This document shows, one piece after another, positions 50,016 through 59,555 of a DNA stretch of 64,000 bases (within the stretch, counting starts at the first letter, position 1; each line of letters starts with the position of its first letter). A program made the translations under genes and the position numbers. A model generated the notes under the pieces. That model had not been told where the DNA came from and did not search any database. It was given only the letters and a program-made list of their open reading frames with translations. Source of the DNA: an uncultured Alphaproteobacteria bacterium (GTDB taxonomy: Bacteria; Pseudomonadota; Alphaproteobacteria; RF32; CAG-239); assembly GCA_934277545.1 (NCBI GenBank), contig CAKQUG010000004.1:118273-182272 (forward strand), written 5' to 3'.

Positions 50016-51074
50016 TTAAAAACCGATAGAGCGATTTATACTGCGAATAATTTTGTTTTGCGCCACGGCATTTTGCGGAGTAATATATTTTCCGCATTTA
50101 TCCGCCCTCGCCTTTATATCAGCGGCCGAGGCATTCTCATAATAATGCTGCGCTTCGGCAACAGCAACATCATGACGGGCCTTACTGACATCGTTTTCGG
50201 CGGCATAATAGCCGGCGGCGACAGTCATATTCTTCTGTTCGCCCTGTAAACCTAAATATTGCAGGCAATAAACAACTTCTTCATTCCCTTGATAAATTTT
50301 ATCGGATAAAGCCGATTTTTTCAACGGCGATTGTTTCTTTTGCGGAGCTTTTATCGCTTTTTTAACCGATGTTTTAACGGCTTTAGCAGGTGCTTTTGTT
50401 CCCGTTTTTTTCAGTGGAATTTGCGCCTTTGCTGTCGAATTTTTGACAGTTGTTTTTACTTCAGCTTTCTTTGCTTCGTTTTTTTGCATCAGTGCGGCTT
50501 TTTCCGCTTCTACACGGGCTTGAGCCTCTTTAATCTTTTGAGCTTTTTCTTCGGCTTCTTTTTTAGCCTTAGCTTCCGCCTCGGCTTTTTGCTGAGCTAA
50601 TTTCTCAGCTGCTGCTTTAGCTTCTGCCTCTTTTTTTTCTTTTAATTCCAGAGCCTTTTGCGCTTCGGCCTTTGCTTTAGCCTCAGCTTCAGCTTTCAAC
50701 TTTTCCGCAGCCTTAGCTGCTTCTTCTGCCGCAAATTTATCTGAGGCGATTTTTTCTTCCAAAACATTATAAACTTCGCCCACGTTTTTCTTTTCGGCGA
50801 TTTTCAGCGGTGTCCAACCTTTAGAATTGGCTGCATTCATATCTGCATTATGCGCCAGCAAAAGTTTAACCATTTCGGTATTACCGGTGGCCACGGCATA
50901 GTGCAAAGCCGTGTTGCCCTGAGCGTTTGTACCGTTTACATTTTCTCCGCCCTTAAGCAAAGTTTCAACAGCCGTAAGATTTTTATTTTTTACATTTTCA
51001 ATTAAATCATCTGTTGTCGCGTATGCCGGTACAGACACCAACATAGCGCAGGTCAGCAATAAATATTTATTCAT
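50016..51074 (-). CDS. Exported ankyrin-repeat protein with Ala/Lys/Glu coiled coil
   Basis: 352 aa. Signal peptide MNKYLLLTCAMLVSVPAYA (cut after residue 19). About three ankyrin repeats at ~20-110, the clearest being GNTALHYAVATGNTEMVKLL and GWTPLKIAEKKNVGEVYNVL. Residues ~112-205 are a continuous TolA-like helix of Ala/Glu/Lys; then a Lys-rich linker (~205-250) and a C-terminal domain with two Cys (VVYCLQYLG, DKCGKYITP). Probably periplasmic, binding a partner by ankyrins and spanning distance with the helix. The domains are clear; function unknown. GGAG lies ~10 nt before the ATG. Confidence 0.85.
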   Translation of the reverse strand: MNKYLLLTCAMLVSVPAYATTDDLIENVKNKNLTAVETLLKGGENVNGTNAQGNTALHYAVATGNTEMVKLLLAHNADMNAANSKGWTPLKIAEKKNVGEVYNVLEEKIASDKFAAEEAAKAAEKLKAEAEAKAKAEAQKALELKEKKEAEAKAAAEKLAQQKAEAEAKAKKEAEEKAQKIKEAQARVEAEKAALMQKNEAKKAEVKTTVKNSTAKAQIPLKKTGTKAPAKAVKTSVKKAIKAPQKKQSPLKKSALSDKIYQGNEEVVYCLQYLGLQGEQKNMTVAAGYYAAENDVSKARHDVAVAEAQHYYENASAADIKARADKCGKYITPQNAVAQNKIIRSINRSIGF

Positions 51075-51196
51075 AATGTCTCAGCTCCAAAATTAAAAAT
51101 ATGTTTTAGTTTAACCTGATTTATCCGATTTGCAAGCAATTTATTAAAAGCTGTTTCTTTTTTTTATAAACTAAAATCATAATTTTTTATTCATAA

Positions 51197-51224
51197 GAAA
51201 AGGCAGAGTTTCTATTTCTCTGCC
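51197..51224 (-). terminator. Terminator of the ELM1-like gene
   Basis: GGCAGAG (51202-51208) with CTCTGCC (51218-51224), 9-nt loop; the minus strand continues TTTTCTTATG. Confidence 0.7.
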
Positions 51225-51246
51225 CATTAACTTCCGATTTTATTTT

Positions 51247-52482
51247 TTATAAACTTATACCATTACCATGATGTTTAGAAAGCGTATATGTGTTTGCAAG
51301 CTGTTTTGTCATTGCAGACACTAATTGACTTGACACATTGCTCATAGGCACAGTTTTAACCTGTTCTTTTTTAGCAACTTTTGCCATTGCTTCTTGCAAA
51401 TCAATAACATGTCCTTTTTTATGACACTCTTCAAACAATTTATAACAATCATTGCGTTTTGTTTTATCAATATTATTTCCGGTATATACAACGCTTGGAA
51501 TTCCGATTGCGGCGGCATCTGAAGTATAAGAAAAACTATCGTGAGTATTTACAACAAAATCACAAACACTCAAAATCGCAGGATATATATTTCCTACTTT
51601 TTCATTATTTTCTGAAAATACTTCTTTATGTTTACCGTCATAATTACGAAAATTAGCTTTTTCTTGTTCATTTGTTGCAACCTTTTTTGAATTATAAAAT
51701 TCAATATTATATTTCGGGCAATTTTCATAAAGATAATCTGTAACTTCGTTTGGTGTGCGAGGACTGTTTGTAAAAATAACTTCATAACCGCGCATTTTCA
51801 AAACACGTGCCGAAGACAACAAATTTTGAGCATCTTCCATCGTAAAACTGATTTGTCCGTTGTCTGTTTTTCCACCTAATGAAAACAAGGCAATTTTTTT
51901 GCCGGCTTCACGCATTTTTTTGTATTTGTCAATTATGCCTTTTACCTTTGGACCGCCGGCAAGAGCATTTATGGAAGTTTGAGATATATTGCTCGGAACG
52001 CCTAAAGTTTCGACCACTCTGCTTTTCAGGCGTGGATTTGAAGAGATTTTTTTCTCTTCAGCTTCTGTCAACAAATGCTTTCCGACATGAATTAAATCAA
52101 CATTTTCATAGTCATACAAATTACTTGTTATCGCCATTGTTTTAACATTGTATCCATGCTTTGCAAATGAATCTTTGACACTCTTTGATAATAAATCAAC
52201 TTTTTTATTATCCTCTGCCAAAGACGAGTGATTTACTGGAAGAACAACAAAATCCGGCGCATTATTCTCTTGAAGATACCGGTCAACGGCATCATTCACA
52301 TCTTTATTAAATTTTTTATCATCAGGATAGTTTTCTCGCAATAAAGGTTTACCGTCTAATGACATCAACAATTCATTTCTGGTTACCGGAACTGTTTTTT
52401 CATTTTTAGCACCTTCTAAAATTACACCTCTTATTTGATTATCTGTCCCCATATTTCCAGAGGCTATTCCCAATATTTTCAT
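51247..52482 (-). CDS. ELM1-like (mitochondrial-fission ELM1 / DUF1022-type) putative glycosyltransferase
   Basis: 411 aa. The C-terminal half resembles the ELM1 family: IALFSLGGKTDNGQISFTME (residues ~197-216; cf. Gly-Gly-x then Thr-x-Glu), YEVIFTNSPRTPNEVTDYLY (cf. TSRRTP) and YPAILSVCDFVVNTHDSFSY, TSDAAAIGIPSVVY (cf. T-x-DS-x-S-M-x-EA). This is a GT-B-like fold found in alphaproteobacteria and plants. The N-terminal half opens MKILGIASGNMGTDNQIRGV. Unlike its small neighbours it has a good SD (GGGAGGAA). TTGACA-N16-TAAAAT promoter, own terminator. Divergent, so moderate confidence; no donor or acceptor is known. Confidence 0.6.
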   Translation of the reverse strand: MKILGIASGNMGTDNQIRGVILEGAKNEKTVPVTRNELLMSLDGKPLLRENYPDDKKFNKDVNDAVDRYLQENNAPDFVVLPVNHSSLAEDNKKVDLLSKSVKDSFAKHGYNVKTMAITSNLYDYENVDLIHVGKHLLTEAEEKKISSNPRLKSRVVETLGVPSNISQTSINALAGGPKVKGIIDKYKKMREAGKKIALFSLGGKTDNGQISFTMEDAQNLLSSARVLKMRGYEVIFTNSPRTPNEVTDYLYENCPKYNIEFYNSKKVATNEQEKANFRNYDGKHKEVFSENNEKVGNIYPAILSVCDFVVNTHDSFSYTSDAAAIGIPSVVYTGNNIDKTKRNDCYKLFEECHKKGHVIDLQEAMAKVAKKEQVKTVPMSNVSSQLVSAMTKQLANTYTLSKHHGNGISL

Positions 52483-52517
52483 AAGTTCCTCCCATTTAAA
52501 TTATAAAATATAAATAA

Positions 52518-52545
52518 ATTTTATCACATGTATATTTTTTGTCAA
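52518..52545 (-). promoter_or_regulatory. Promoter of the ELM1-like gene
   Basis: TTGACA (52540-52545), 16 nt, TAAAAT (52518-52523), minus strand. Confidence 0.65.
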
Positions 52546-52584
52546 GTTTTAAGAAAATATTTTTGAAATTAAAAAAACAAGCAC

Positions 52585-52624
52585 AAAAAAACAAAGTTCC
52601 GCCCCAAAACAGAACTTTGTTTTG
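52585..52624 (-). terminator. aspS terminator
   Basis: ACAAAGTTC (52591-52599) with GAACTTTGT (52612-52620), perfect 9-bp stem; the minus strand continues TTTTTTTGTGC. Confidence 0.85.
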
Positions 52625-52647
52625 ATATATAATAAAATCGTATATAA

Positions 52648-54405
52648 TTATTCTTTAATTTGAATGTGCAGTTCTTTTAATTGCTGCTCAGTAACCGTAT
52701 TCGGCGCCTGCATCATCAAATCTTGCGCCTTACCGTTCAGCGGGAACAAAATCACATCACGGATAATCGGCTCGTCCAAAAGCAGCATAACCGTGCGGTC
52801 AATACCTGGAGCGCAGCCGGCGTGCGGAGGAGCACCGTATTTGAACGCGCTAATCATACCGCCGAATTTGCTGTCGACAACACTGCGGTCGTAACCGGCG
52901 ATTTCAAACGCGCGGTACATAATTTCCGGAACGTGGTTGCGCACGGCGCCCGAAGCCAATTCCACACCGTTGCAAACCAAGTCATATTGATAAGCCAAAA
53001 TATCCAGCGGATTTTTGTTGTTTAAAGCGTCTAAACCGCCTTGAGGCATAGAGAACGGGTTGTGAGAAAATTCAACAGCTCCGGTTTCTTCATTTTCTTC
53101 ATAGAACGGAAAATCAACCACCCAGCACAGTTTGAAAGTATTTTTCTCAAACAAATCCAACTCTTCGCCCAATTTGTTGCGGACTTTTCCGGCAAATTTG
53201 TTAATTGTTTTAGCCGGACCGCCCATAAACAGAACCGCGTCGCCGTCTTTAACATCAAACATAGCTTTAAGCTCATTCATTTTTTCTGCCGAGAAATACT
53301 TGGCAATACCCTTAGCGCCGTTATCAGACAAAGCCACATAAGCCATACCGCCGAAACCTTCTTCTTTAGCGTAACCGTCAAGTTTATCAAAGAAAGAGCG
53401 AGGTTTATTACCGGCTGCCGGAGCTTTGATGGCGCGGATTTGCTCGCCATCAGCTGCTTTAGCATCATAAACACTGAAACCGGAGTTATTAAAGAACGGT
53501 GTAGCGTCCACAATAAACAGCGGGTTGCGCAAATCAGGCTTATCGCTGCCGTATTTCAACATAGCGTCGCGGAAGGCAATTCTTGGAAACGGCGCTTGCG
53601 TAACGGTGCGGCCGTTGGCAAATTTGTTAAAAATACCGCCCATAGTGGTTTCAATAACCTTGAACACGTCTTCTTGCGTAACAAAAGACATTTCCATATC
53701 CAGCTGATAGAACTCGCCCGGAGAACGATCGGCACGCGGGTCTTCATCACGGAAACACGGAGCAATTTGGAAATAGCGGTCAAACCCCGAAACCATCAGC
53801 AACTGCTTAAACTGCTGCGGAGCTTGCGGCAAAGCGTAAAACTTTCCCGGATTTAAACGAGACGGCACCAAAAAGTCGCGGGCGCCTTCCGGAGAAGAAG
53901 CTGTCAAAATCGGAGTTTGATATTCATTAAAGCCCTGCTCTGTCATCAAACGGCGCATTTCGGAAATTACCTTGCAGCGCAGCAAAATATTGTTGTGGAT
54001 ACGTTCGCGACGCAAATCCAAAAAACGATATTTCAAACGCAGTTCTTCCGGTTCGTCGCCTTCACCGAAAACCTGAATTGGCAAAACATCAGCTTCGGAA
54101 TAAACTTCTACGGCTGAAACTTTAATTTCAATATCGCCGGTCGGCATATTTTTATTTACGCTTTCGCGCGCCACAACTTCGCCTTCAATTCCGACAACGC
54201 TTTCAACTCTGATGTCTTTAATTTTTGCAAACAAATCAGATGAGCTGTCAAAAACGCATTGAGTAATGCCATAGTGGTCGCGCAAATCGACAAAGCATAA
54301 GTTGCCGAGATTGCGTTTACGATGAATCCAGCCGGCCAATTTAACATATTGCCCGACATCGGCGGCTCTAAGCTGTCCGCAGGTATGCGTCCGATATTCG
54401 TTCAT
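52648..54405 (-). CDS. aspS: Aspartyl-tRNA synthetase
   Basis: 585 aa, bacterial-type AspRS with OB-fold anticodon domain ([20 protein letters not shown], residues ~20-39), class II core (motif 2 [20 protein letters not shown], ~217), GAD insert (~280-410) and motif 3 [20 protein letters not shown] (~525), ending [20 protein letters not shown]. Attaches Asp to tRNAAsp and possibly, if non-discriminating, to tRNAAsn; GatCAB upstream could amidate the product. GAGGATATA precedes the ATG; divergent from rnd. Confidence 0.96.
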   Translation of the reverse strand: MNEYRTHTCGQLRAADVGQYVKLAGWIHRKRNLGNLCFVDLRDHYGITQCVFDSSSDLFAKIKDIRVESVVGIEGEVVARESVNKNMPTGDIEIKVSAVEVYSEADVLPIQVFGEGDEPEELRLKYRFLDLRRERIHNNILLRCKVISEMRRLMTEQGFNEYQTPILTASSPEGARDFLVPSRLNPGKFYALPQAPQQFKQLLMVSGFDRYFQIAPCFRDEDPRADRSPGEFYQLDMEMSFVTQEDVFKVIETTMGGIFNKFANGRTVTQAPFPRIAFRDAMLKYGSDKPDLRNPLFIVDATPFFNNSGFSVYDAKAADGEQIRAIKAPAAGNKPRSFFDKLDGYAKEEGFGGMAYVALSDNGAKGIAKYFSAEKMNELKAMFDVKDGDAVLFMGGPAKTINKFAGKVRNKLGEELDLFEKNTFKLCWVVDFPFYEENEETGAVEFSHNPFSMPQGGLDALNNKNPLDILAYQYDLVCNGVELASGAVRNHVPEIMYRAFEIAGYDRSVVDSKFGGMISAFKYGAPPHAGCAPGIDRTVMLLLDEPIIRDVILFPLNGKAQDLMMQAPNTVTEQQLKELHIQIKE

Positions 54406-54527
54406 TATATCCTCTTAAAATTTATTAAAACTGTTACTGTTTTAAAACTAAATAAAAATAAAATCAATCACAAATTAAAAAAATCTTAAGCAATCGGCGC
54501 TATTCTGTGCATTATGGAGAAATAATA

Positions 54528-55691
54528 ATGAATTTAATAGACACAACCGAAAAATTAGCGCAATTTTGCGATATATTAAACAAACAATCTTTTATCACGG
54601 TCGACTCGGAATTTATCCGTGAACGCACCTATTACCCAAGACTTTGTCTTTTGCAACTTGGTTATGACGGCGGCGCCGCCATTGTCGACCCGTTGGCTAA
54701 AAACATGGATTTAAGTCCGTTTTTCGCTGTTTTAGACAATCCAAACGTAGTCAAGGTTTTTCACGCCGGCCGGCAGGATATAGAAATTTTTTATAATCTG
54801 ACCGGTAAAATTCCGACTAATGTTTTTGATACGCAAATTGCCGCCATGGTCTGCGGATTTGCCGACAATATCGGCTACGGCAACTTGGTGCAGGCGATTA
54901 CGAACGTAGAGCTGGATAAATCGTGCCGCTTAACAGATTGGAGTATTCGCCCGCTTGATGAAGAGCAGCTGGTTTATGCTTTGCATGATGTTACATATTT
55001 GGTGGACTGTTACAAATACCTGCGCCAAAAAATGGAAGAAGAAAACCGCCTGCACTGGATAGACGAGGAAATGACAGCGCTTTGCGACGAACATTGCTAT
55101 CATGTTAACCCGGACGACGCCTGGATGCGTATTCGCCACAATGTGCACAGCCAGCATTTTTTGTCTGCACTGAAATATTTGGCGGCTTGGCGGGAAAGCC
55201 GCGCGCAAAAATGCGACACTCCGCGCTCGGGCATTATCAAGGATGACGTACTTTTAAACATTGCCAGCACTTTTCCGAAAACTCTTGACGACCTGAAACA
55301 GGTGCGCAACTTGAAAGCTGATGTTATCAAAGGCAAACTCGGAACGGAAATTATGGAAGCCTTACAACTTGCCCGTCAAAATCCGGTTTCTGCCGAATTT
55401 TGCCGTAAAGACCGCAAAAAAGAAGTGTCTGTGCCAAATCATGAGCAAAGTTTGTTTGAAATGCTGCGTATGCTGCTAAAAATCAAAAGTCTGGAATGTG
55501 GAGTTTCTGCTCGTCTGATTGCCTCGGACGCCGATTTGCGTTTTATTATTTTAAACCAGCCGCAAAACACACCGGCAATGCAAGGTTGGCGATTTGAGGT
55601 TTTCGGCGCCGACGCGCAGAAGCTCTGCCGCGGCAAATTGGCGATTTCATACAATCCCGCCAAAAAATGCATAGATGTAAAAGAAGTGTAA
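54528..55691 (+). CDS. rnd: Ribonuclease D
   Basis: 387 aa from the ATG at 54528 (GGAGAAATAATA upstream). DEDDy exonuclease: Exo I VDSEFIRERTYYPRLCLLQL (residues ~25-44, D26/E28), Exo II region VVKVFHAGRQDIEIFY (~74-89) and Exo III YALHDVTYLVDCYKYL (~149, Tyr and Asp). An HRDC domain follows at ~210-290 (ALKYLAAWRESRAQKCDTPR). Trims 3' ends of tRNA precursors. A second helical domain completes the C-terminus. Convergent with the autotransporter. Confidence 0.95.
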   Translation: MNLIDTTEKLAQFCDILNKQSFITVDSEFIRERTYYPRLCLLQLGYDGGAAIVDPLAKNMDLSPFFAVLDNPNVVKVFHAGRQDIEIFYNLTGKIPTNVFDTQIAAMVCGFADNIGYGNLVQAITNVELDKSCRLTDWSIRPLDEEQLVYALHDVTYLVDCYKYLRQKMEEENRLHWIDEEMTALCDEHCYHVNPDDAWMRIRHNVHSQHFLSALKYLAAWRESRAQKCDTPRSGIIKDDVLLNIASTFPKTLDDLKQVRNLKADVIKGKLGTEIMEALQLARQNPVSAEFCRKDRKKEVSVPNHEQSLFEMLRMLLKIKSLECGVSARLIASDADLRFIILNQPQNTPAMQGWRFEVFGADAQKLCRGKLAISYNPAKKCIDVKEV

Positions 55692-55715
55692 TTGCCGGTA
55701 TAAAAAAATCTAAGC

Positions 55716-55752
55716 AAAAACCTCCGATTTTCTTTATCGGAGGTTTTTTGTT
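55716..55752. terminator. Bidirectional terminator between rnd and the autotransporter
   Basis: AAACCTCCGAT (55718-55728) with ATCGGAGGTTT (55736-55746), 11-bp perfect stem, 7-nt loop, T run on plus and A run before it. Confidence 0.88.
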
Positions 55753-55766
55753 GGCTTAAACAAATC

Positions 55767-58700
55767 CTAGAACTTGTATTTAGCGCTGACATAGCCGGTA
55801 TGGTCTTGATAATCCTTGCGGAATTTACCCTCGTAACCAACACTGCTTTCCACATCCGGAGAAAGGTGGAAAGTTACATCTGCGCCGGCTTCAATACCAA
55901 AGCGGTTCAAACGTTGTCCTTTTACCACATAGCCCGAGCCGTTAGACAGGCTTACAACCGCGTTTTCTTTGTCGGAAATCAAATCGTATGTCGCCGCCAA
56001 ACGAGCTTCCGGACGCCAATAAACCTCGTGCAAACCAAAGCAGCTGACTAAATCTTTGCCCACTTTCAAACCGGCGACCGCGGTCATAACGTCCATTGTT
56101 TCGGCCTTAACCGCCTGTCCTGCACTATCCACATAATTATCGCGGTGAATATTGTTATAGCGCAAACCGGCTTCCGGCGTTACGTCAACTTTTGCCACAC
56201 TGGCGTTATAGCCGGTCATTACCTGCGCGCCGATGTTGTCAACATCGTATTTAGCTTTATAAACATCGCCGGCAACGTGTTTGTTTTCGTCATATTTAGA
56301 ATAGCCGTACGAAGCAATCGCGTTGGTATACCAGTCGTTTTGACGATATTCGCCATAAACAAAACCTGTGTGCGTATTTACATCGCTATCGCGCATAAAG
56401 CCGTCGACATCGTTATAAAAATAGCTATAGCCCAAACCGACTTTGAACGCGTTGTCCAGCTGTTTTTCAATACCCAATGTCGCACCGTAGCCGTCAGATT
56501 TGAAGCCATACGCTTTGGAGGTGTTGTCAACTTTGGCATGATTGCCAAACGCTTTTGCCCACACGCTCACGCCGTCGACCGCATCGCCCGATGATAAACC
56601 GTATAGATTTTTTTTGCTGACGTCGTCCAAATGCGTTACCACGGCTCTAAACATTTCGGTGTTATGATTAACCGAGTTGGTGCGGACTTCCGGAGTATCT
56701 TCTGGAGCCAAAGCGCTCAAAGCCTCATTAAAGCCATTGGCGTCGTTTTGCGCCAAATCAGCCAATTTATCGGCAATGCCGGCACTGACAGAACCTTGTT
56801 CAAACTTGTTGCCGTCAACCCAGCCTTTTGCGGTTTCGGCGTTATTTTGCGTACCGCCGTTTTCTTTACTCACTTCCGCGGCTGTTTTTGCCAAACTGAT
56901 GATATAATCGCCGGCTTTGTCCGCCTTTTCAAAAACATACATATTGTTTTCCATCACATCGGTAAAGTTGTTGGTAAATCCGGTGCCGCTTTCAAGCAAA
57001 GTTACTGTCTTAGAACCATCTTCAACAATTCCTTGTCCCAACGTGGCTTTGAGCTGACCGCCGTTTACTATCAAATTATCGGCCTTGAGCAAACCATTAC
57101 CATCGCTTTTTACGTTGATTGCCAAAGTTGAGCCGTCGTTAAAAGTAGCGTTTTTCAGGCTTATTGTTTGGTCGCCCACGTTCAAAACACCGCTGTTGGC
57201 AACAAAGTTTTCGACATTTGCCAGCTCGGAGCCGTTCTTCAAATTTAAAGTACCTTTTTCGAGGTTAACCGTGTTGCCTGAAACAGAATTGTTAAAAGTT
57301 GTCATACCATTGCTAGAGCTTGCTATATTTATGGTGCCATTTTCACCGGTTATAGCGTCATTAACGACTATATTGGTTCCATTAAAATTAATGGTTCCTT
57401 CATTATAAATGGCGTTAGAAGTTTTCTTACCATTAACCTCAACATAGTTATCCGTAAAAGTGCTGTATCCTGTGATAGTTATTGTTCCAGAATTATAAAT
57501 CGCGCCACCTTTGGCTTCTCCATTTTCAGAAGAAGCATAGTTACCAATAAAATCTCCGGTTATATCACCGATTGTTCCAGGATTATAAATCGCGCCACCT
57601 TTGGCTTCTCCATTTTCAGAAGAAGCATGGTTACCGATAAAATCTCCGGTTATATTACCGATTGTACCGAAGTAACGACCATTATAAATCGCCCCGCCAT
57701 ATGTATCTCCATGTACAGAAGAAGCATGGTTACCGATAAAATCTCCGGTTATGTCACCGATTGTTATATAATTATAAATCGCGCCACCACCATTAGCATA
57801 TTCATCACTAACATATTCAGAAGAAGCATGGTTACCGATAAAATCTCCGGTTATGTTACCGATTGTTCTCTCATTATAAATCGCACCCCCTCTAGCATAA
57901 TAAGTATAATAAGGAGAATAAGAGTTAGAAGAAGAAGAGTTACCGATAAAATCCCCGGTTATGTCACCGATTGTTCCTTCATTATAAATCGCGCTACCTT
58001 GTGCATTTCCACTTACAGAAGAAGCATAGTTACCAATAAAATCTCCGGTTATATTACCGATTGTTCCATAATTATAAACTGCTCCCCCAGAGGCAAAAAA
58101 AGAAGAAGAAACATAGTTACCGATAAAATCTCCGGTTATGGTACCGATTGTGCCATTTTCACTATTATAAACTACACCCCCACCGGCGGAATCACTAGAA
58201 GAAGCATGGTTACCGATAAAATCTCCGGTTATGTCACCGATTGTTCCCTTACTATTATAAACTGCTCCCCCAGAGGCATAAGAAACAGTACCAGAAGAAG
58301 AAACATAGTTACCGATAAAATCTCCGGTTATGGTACCGATTGTGCCATTTTCACTATTATAAATCGCCCCACCAGAAGCAGAAGAATAAGTATAAGAAGA
58401 AGAAGCATGGTTACCGATAAAATCTCCGGTTATGTTACCGATTGTGCCATTTTCACTATTATAAACTGCTCCCCCATTGGCATAAGATCCAATTTTTGTA
58501 TAATTATCAATAAAGTCAGCGTAGATACTATAACCACCATCAGAAGAATTGTGAATCGCAGCGCCATCTGCATCAGATGAATTTAAGTCTTTAAACAAGA
58601 ATTTTCCAGTCTCACTACCAACATTACGGGTTAAATCGTTTAATCTGTCGCTTGATGAAGAAGACTCGTCAACAGTGTAATATAATTTTGTCGGAGTATT

Positions 58701-59294
58701 TTCATTCGGTAAATTTATTTTAATATTACCTGTGGTACTTCCGCTGTCAACTTCACTCCAGGCAACGCCGCCGGAAGTGCTTAATTTATCCGTATTCAAA
58801 ACAATTTTGTAATATTTTTTTATAATATTGCCGTCTTGGTCGGCTTCTTGCACCACAAAGTTATGGTCTGTTTCACTACCTTCGGCATAGCTGAACACAC
58901 TCGCCGGAAGTTTACTAACATCAAAACTGATTGATTTCGGCGTTCCGCCCTCACCGGTTATTATTCCGGCAGATGTTCCGGCTAAAGTTTGCAACAAATC
59001 TTTATCACTGCTCGGGGTAAAATAGTAGGTTTCTTTGTTTATGGTTACTTTCGCCGCACCTTCAGGCAAACTTTCGCCACGATTCAGTTTGGTTAGAGTA
59101 TAACTTGTATCAGAGCTGATATCTTTTGCTTGTTCTTTCAAACTATCCAAAGTCGGCGACAAAGTTACAGTGGCGTCGGCAGTCGATATACCCGCGCCCA
59201 AGGCAAACAGACCCAAGTTAATCAGTAAACATTTTTTCAACACACTGCGATATTGCGCATTTAAAAGCCCCAACGCTGATTTTGTATATCTCAT
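55767..59294 (-). CDS. Autotransporter with tandem GDFIGN repeats
   Basis: 1175 aa from the ATG at 59294 (AAGGGGA upstream). An extended signal (residues ~1-48: MRYTKSALGLLNAQYRSVLK, then KCLLINLGLFALGAGISTAD) leads it to Sec. The passenger has ~10 tandem units IG-x-ITGDFIGN-x(A/V)SS...GGAIYN...GT (residues ~290-600), a beta-helix made of short rungs, followed by a Gly/Asn-rich stalk. Residues ~900-1175 form the autotransporter beta-barrel (VSVWAKAFGNHAKVDNTSKA; GLGYSYFYNDVDGFM; final YVSAKYKF with terminal Phe). It should display the repeat region on the cell surface. Binding target unknown. Confidence 0.92.
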   Translation of the reverse strand: MRYTKSALGLLNAQYRSVLKKCLLINLGLFALGAGISTADATVTLSPTLDSLKEQAKDISSDTSYTLTKLNRGESLPEGAAKVTINKETYYFTPSSDKDLLQTLAGTSAGIITGEGGTPKSISFDVSKLPASVFSYAEGSETDHNFVVQEADQDGNIIKKYYKIVLNTDKLSTSGGVAWSEVDSGSTTGNIKINLPNENTPTKLYYTVDESSSSSDRLNDLTRNVGSETGKFLFKDLNSSDADGAAIHNSSDGGYSIYADFIDNYTKIGSYANGGAVYNSENGTIGNITGDFIGNHASSSYTYSSASGGAIYNSENGTIGTITGDFIGNYVSSSGTVSYASGGAVYNSKGTIGDITGDFIGNHASSSDSAGGGVVYNSENGTIGTITGDFIGNYVSSSFFASGGAVYNYGTIGNITGDFIGNYASSVSGNAQGSAIYNEGTIGDITGDFIGNSSSSNSYSPYYTYYARGGAIYNERTIGNITGDFIGNHASSEYVSDEYANGGGAIYNYITIGDITGDFIGNHASSVHGDTYGGAIYNGRYFGTIGNITGDFIGNHASSENGEAKGGAIYNPGTIGDITGDFIGNYASSENGEAKGGAIYNSGTITITGYSTFTDNYVEVNGKKTSNAIYNEGTINFNGTNIVVNDAITGENGTINIASSSNGMTTFNNSVSGNTVNLEKGTLNLKNGSELANVENFVANSGVLNVGDQTISLKNATFNDGSTLAINVKSDGNGLLKADNLIVNGGQLKATLGQGIVEDGSKTVTLLESGTGFTNNFTDVMENNMYVFEKADKAGDYIISLAKTAAEVSKENGGTQNNAETAKGWVDGNKFEQGSVSAGIADKLADLAQNDANGFNEALSALAPEDTPEVRTNSVNHNTEMFRAVVTHLDDVSKKNLYGLSSGDAVDGVSVWAKAFGNHAKVDNTSKAYGFKSDGYGATLGIEKQLDNAFKVGLGYSYFYNDVDGFMRDSDVNTHTGFVYGEYRQNDWYTNAIASYGYSKYDENKHVAGDVYKAKYDVDNIGAQVMTGYNASVAKVDVTPEAGLRYNNIHRDNYVDSAGQAVKAETMDVMTAVAGLKVGKDLVSCFGLHEVYWRPEARLAATYDLISDKENAVVSLSNGSGYVVKGQRLNRFGIEAGADVTFHLSPDVESSVGYEGKFRKDYQDHTGYVSAKYKF
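57478..58460 (-). repeat. Coding tandem repeats of the autotransporter passenger
   Basis: About ten units of 72-114 bp. The conserved core reads, on the plus strand, TACCGATAAAATCTCCGGTT and recurs with a variable linker. The two units at ~57480-57660 are nearly identical over ~90 bp, a sign of recent slippage or recombination. Confidence 0.85.
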
Positions 59295-59555
59295 TTTTAG
59301 TCCCCTTATATTCAAATAATTACATTACAGTTCAACTTACCTACTAAACCGCTGTTTTTTTTAGATAGATTCCTGAGTAGAGTATAGATAATTATAAAAA
59401 AAATGCAAGCAAAATCTAACTACACCGCATGCAGACATGCAAATAACGAGAAAGTCTAAAGTATTGGCGCAGGCTCCAAAGCAGACACATTTCCTTGCGG
59501 AAACCGCCGTATTATAGTAGCAAATCATTGCTATCTGCTACCACTTTCTCACTGT
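59295..59555. other. Intergenic between two autotransporters
   Basis: Holds the promoter of the downstream autotransporter and the end region of the other one. A GTAGCA...TGCTAC inverted repeat (59517-59541) may act in transcription termination, but no clear T run follows. No gene seen. Confidence 0.4.
59381..59408 (-). promoter_or_regulatory. Promoter of the first autotransporter
   Basis: TTGCAT (59403-59408), 16 nt, TATACT (59381-59386) on the minus strand, leaving an ~80-nt 5' UTR. Confidence 0.55.

Noticed and set aside
53041..53856. 271-aa plus-strand open frame
   Set aside because: Antisense to aspS, which has complete synthetase motifs.
57627..58580. 317-aa plus-strand open frame
   Set aside because: It is the antisense of the autotransporter repeats; its own repeats (DKISGYVTDC) mirror the GDFIGN units, and it has no SD.
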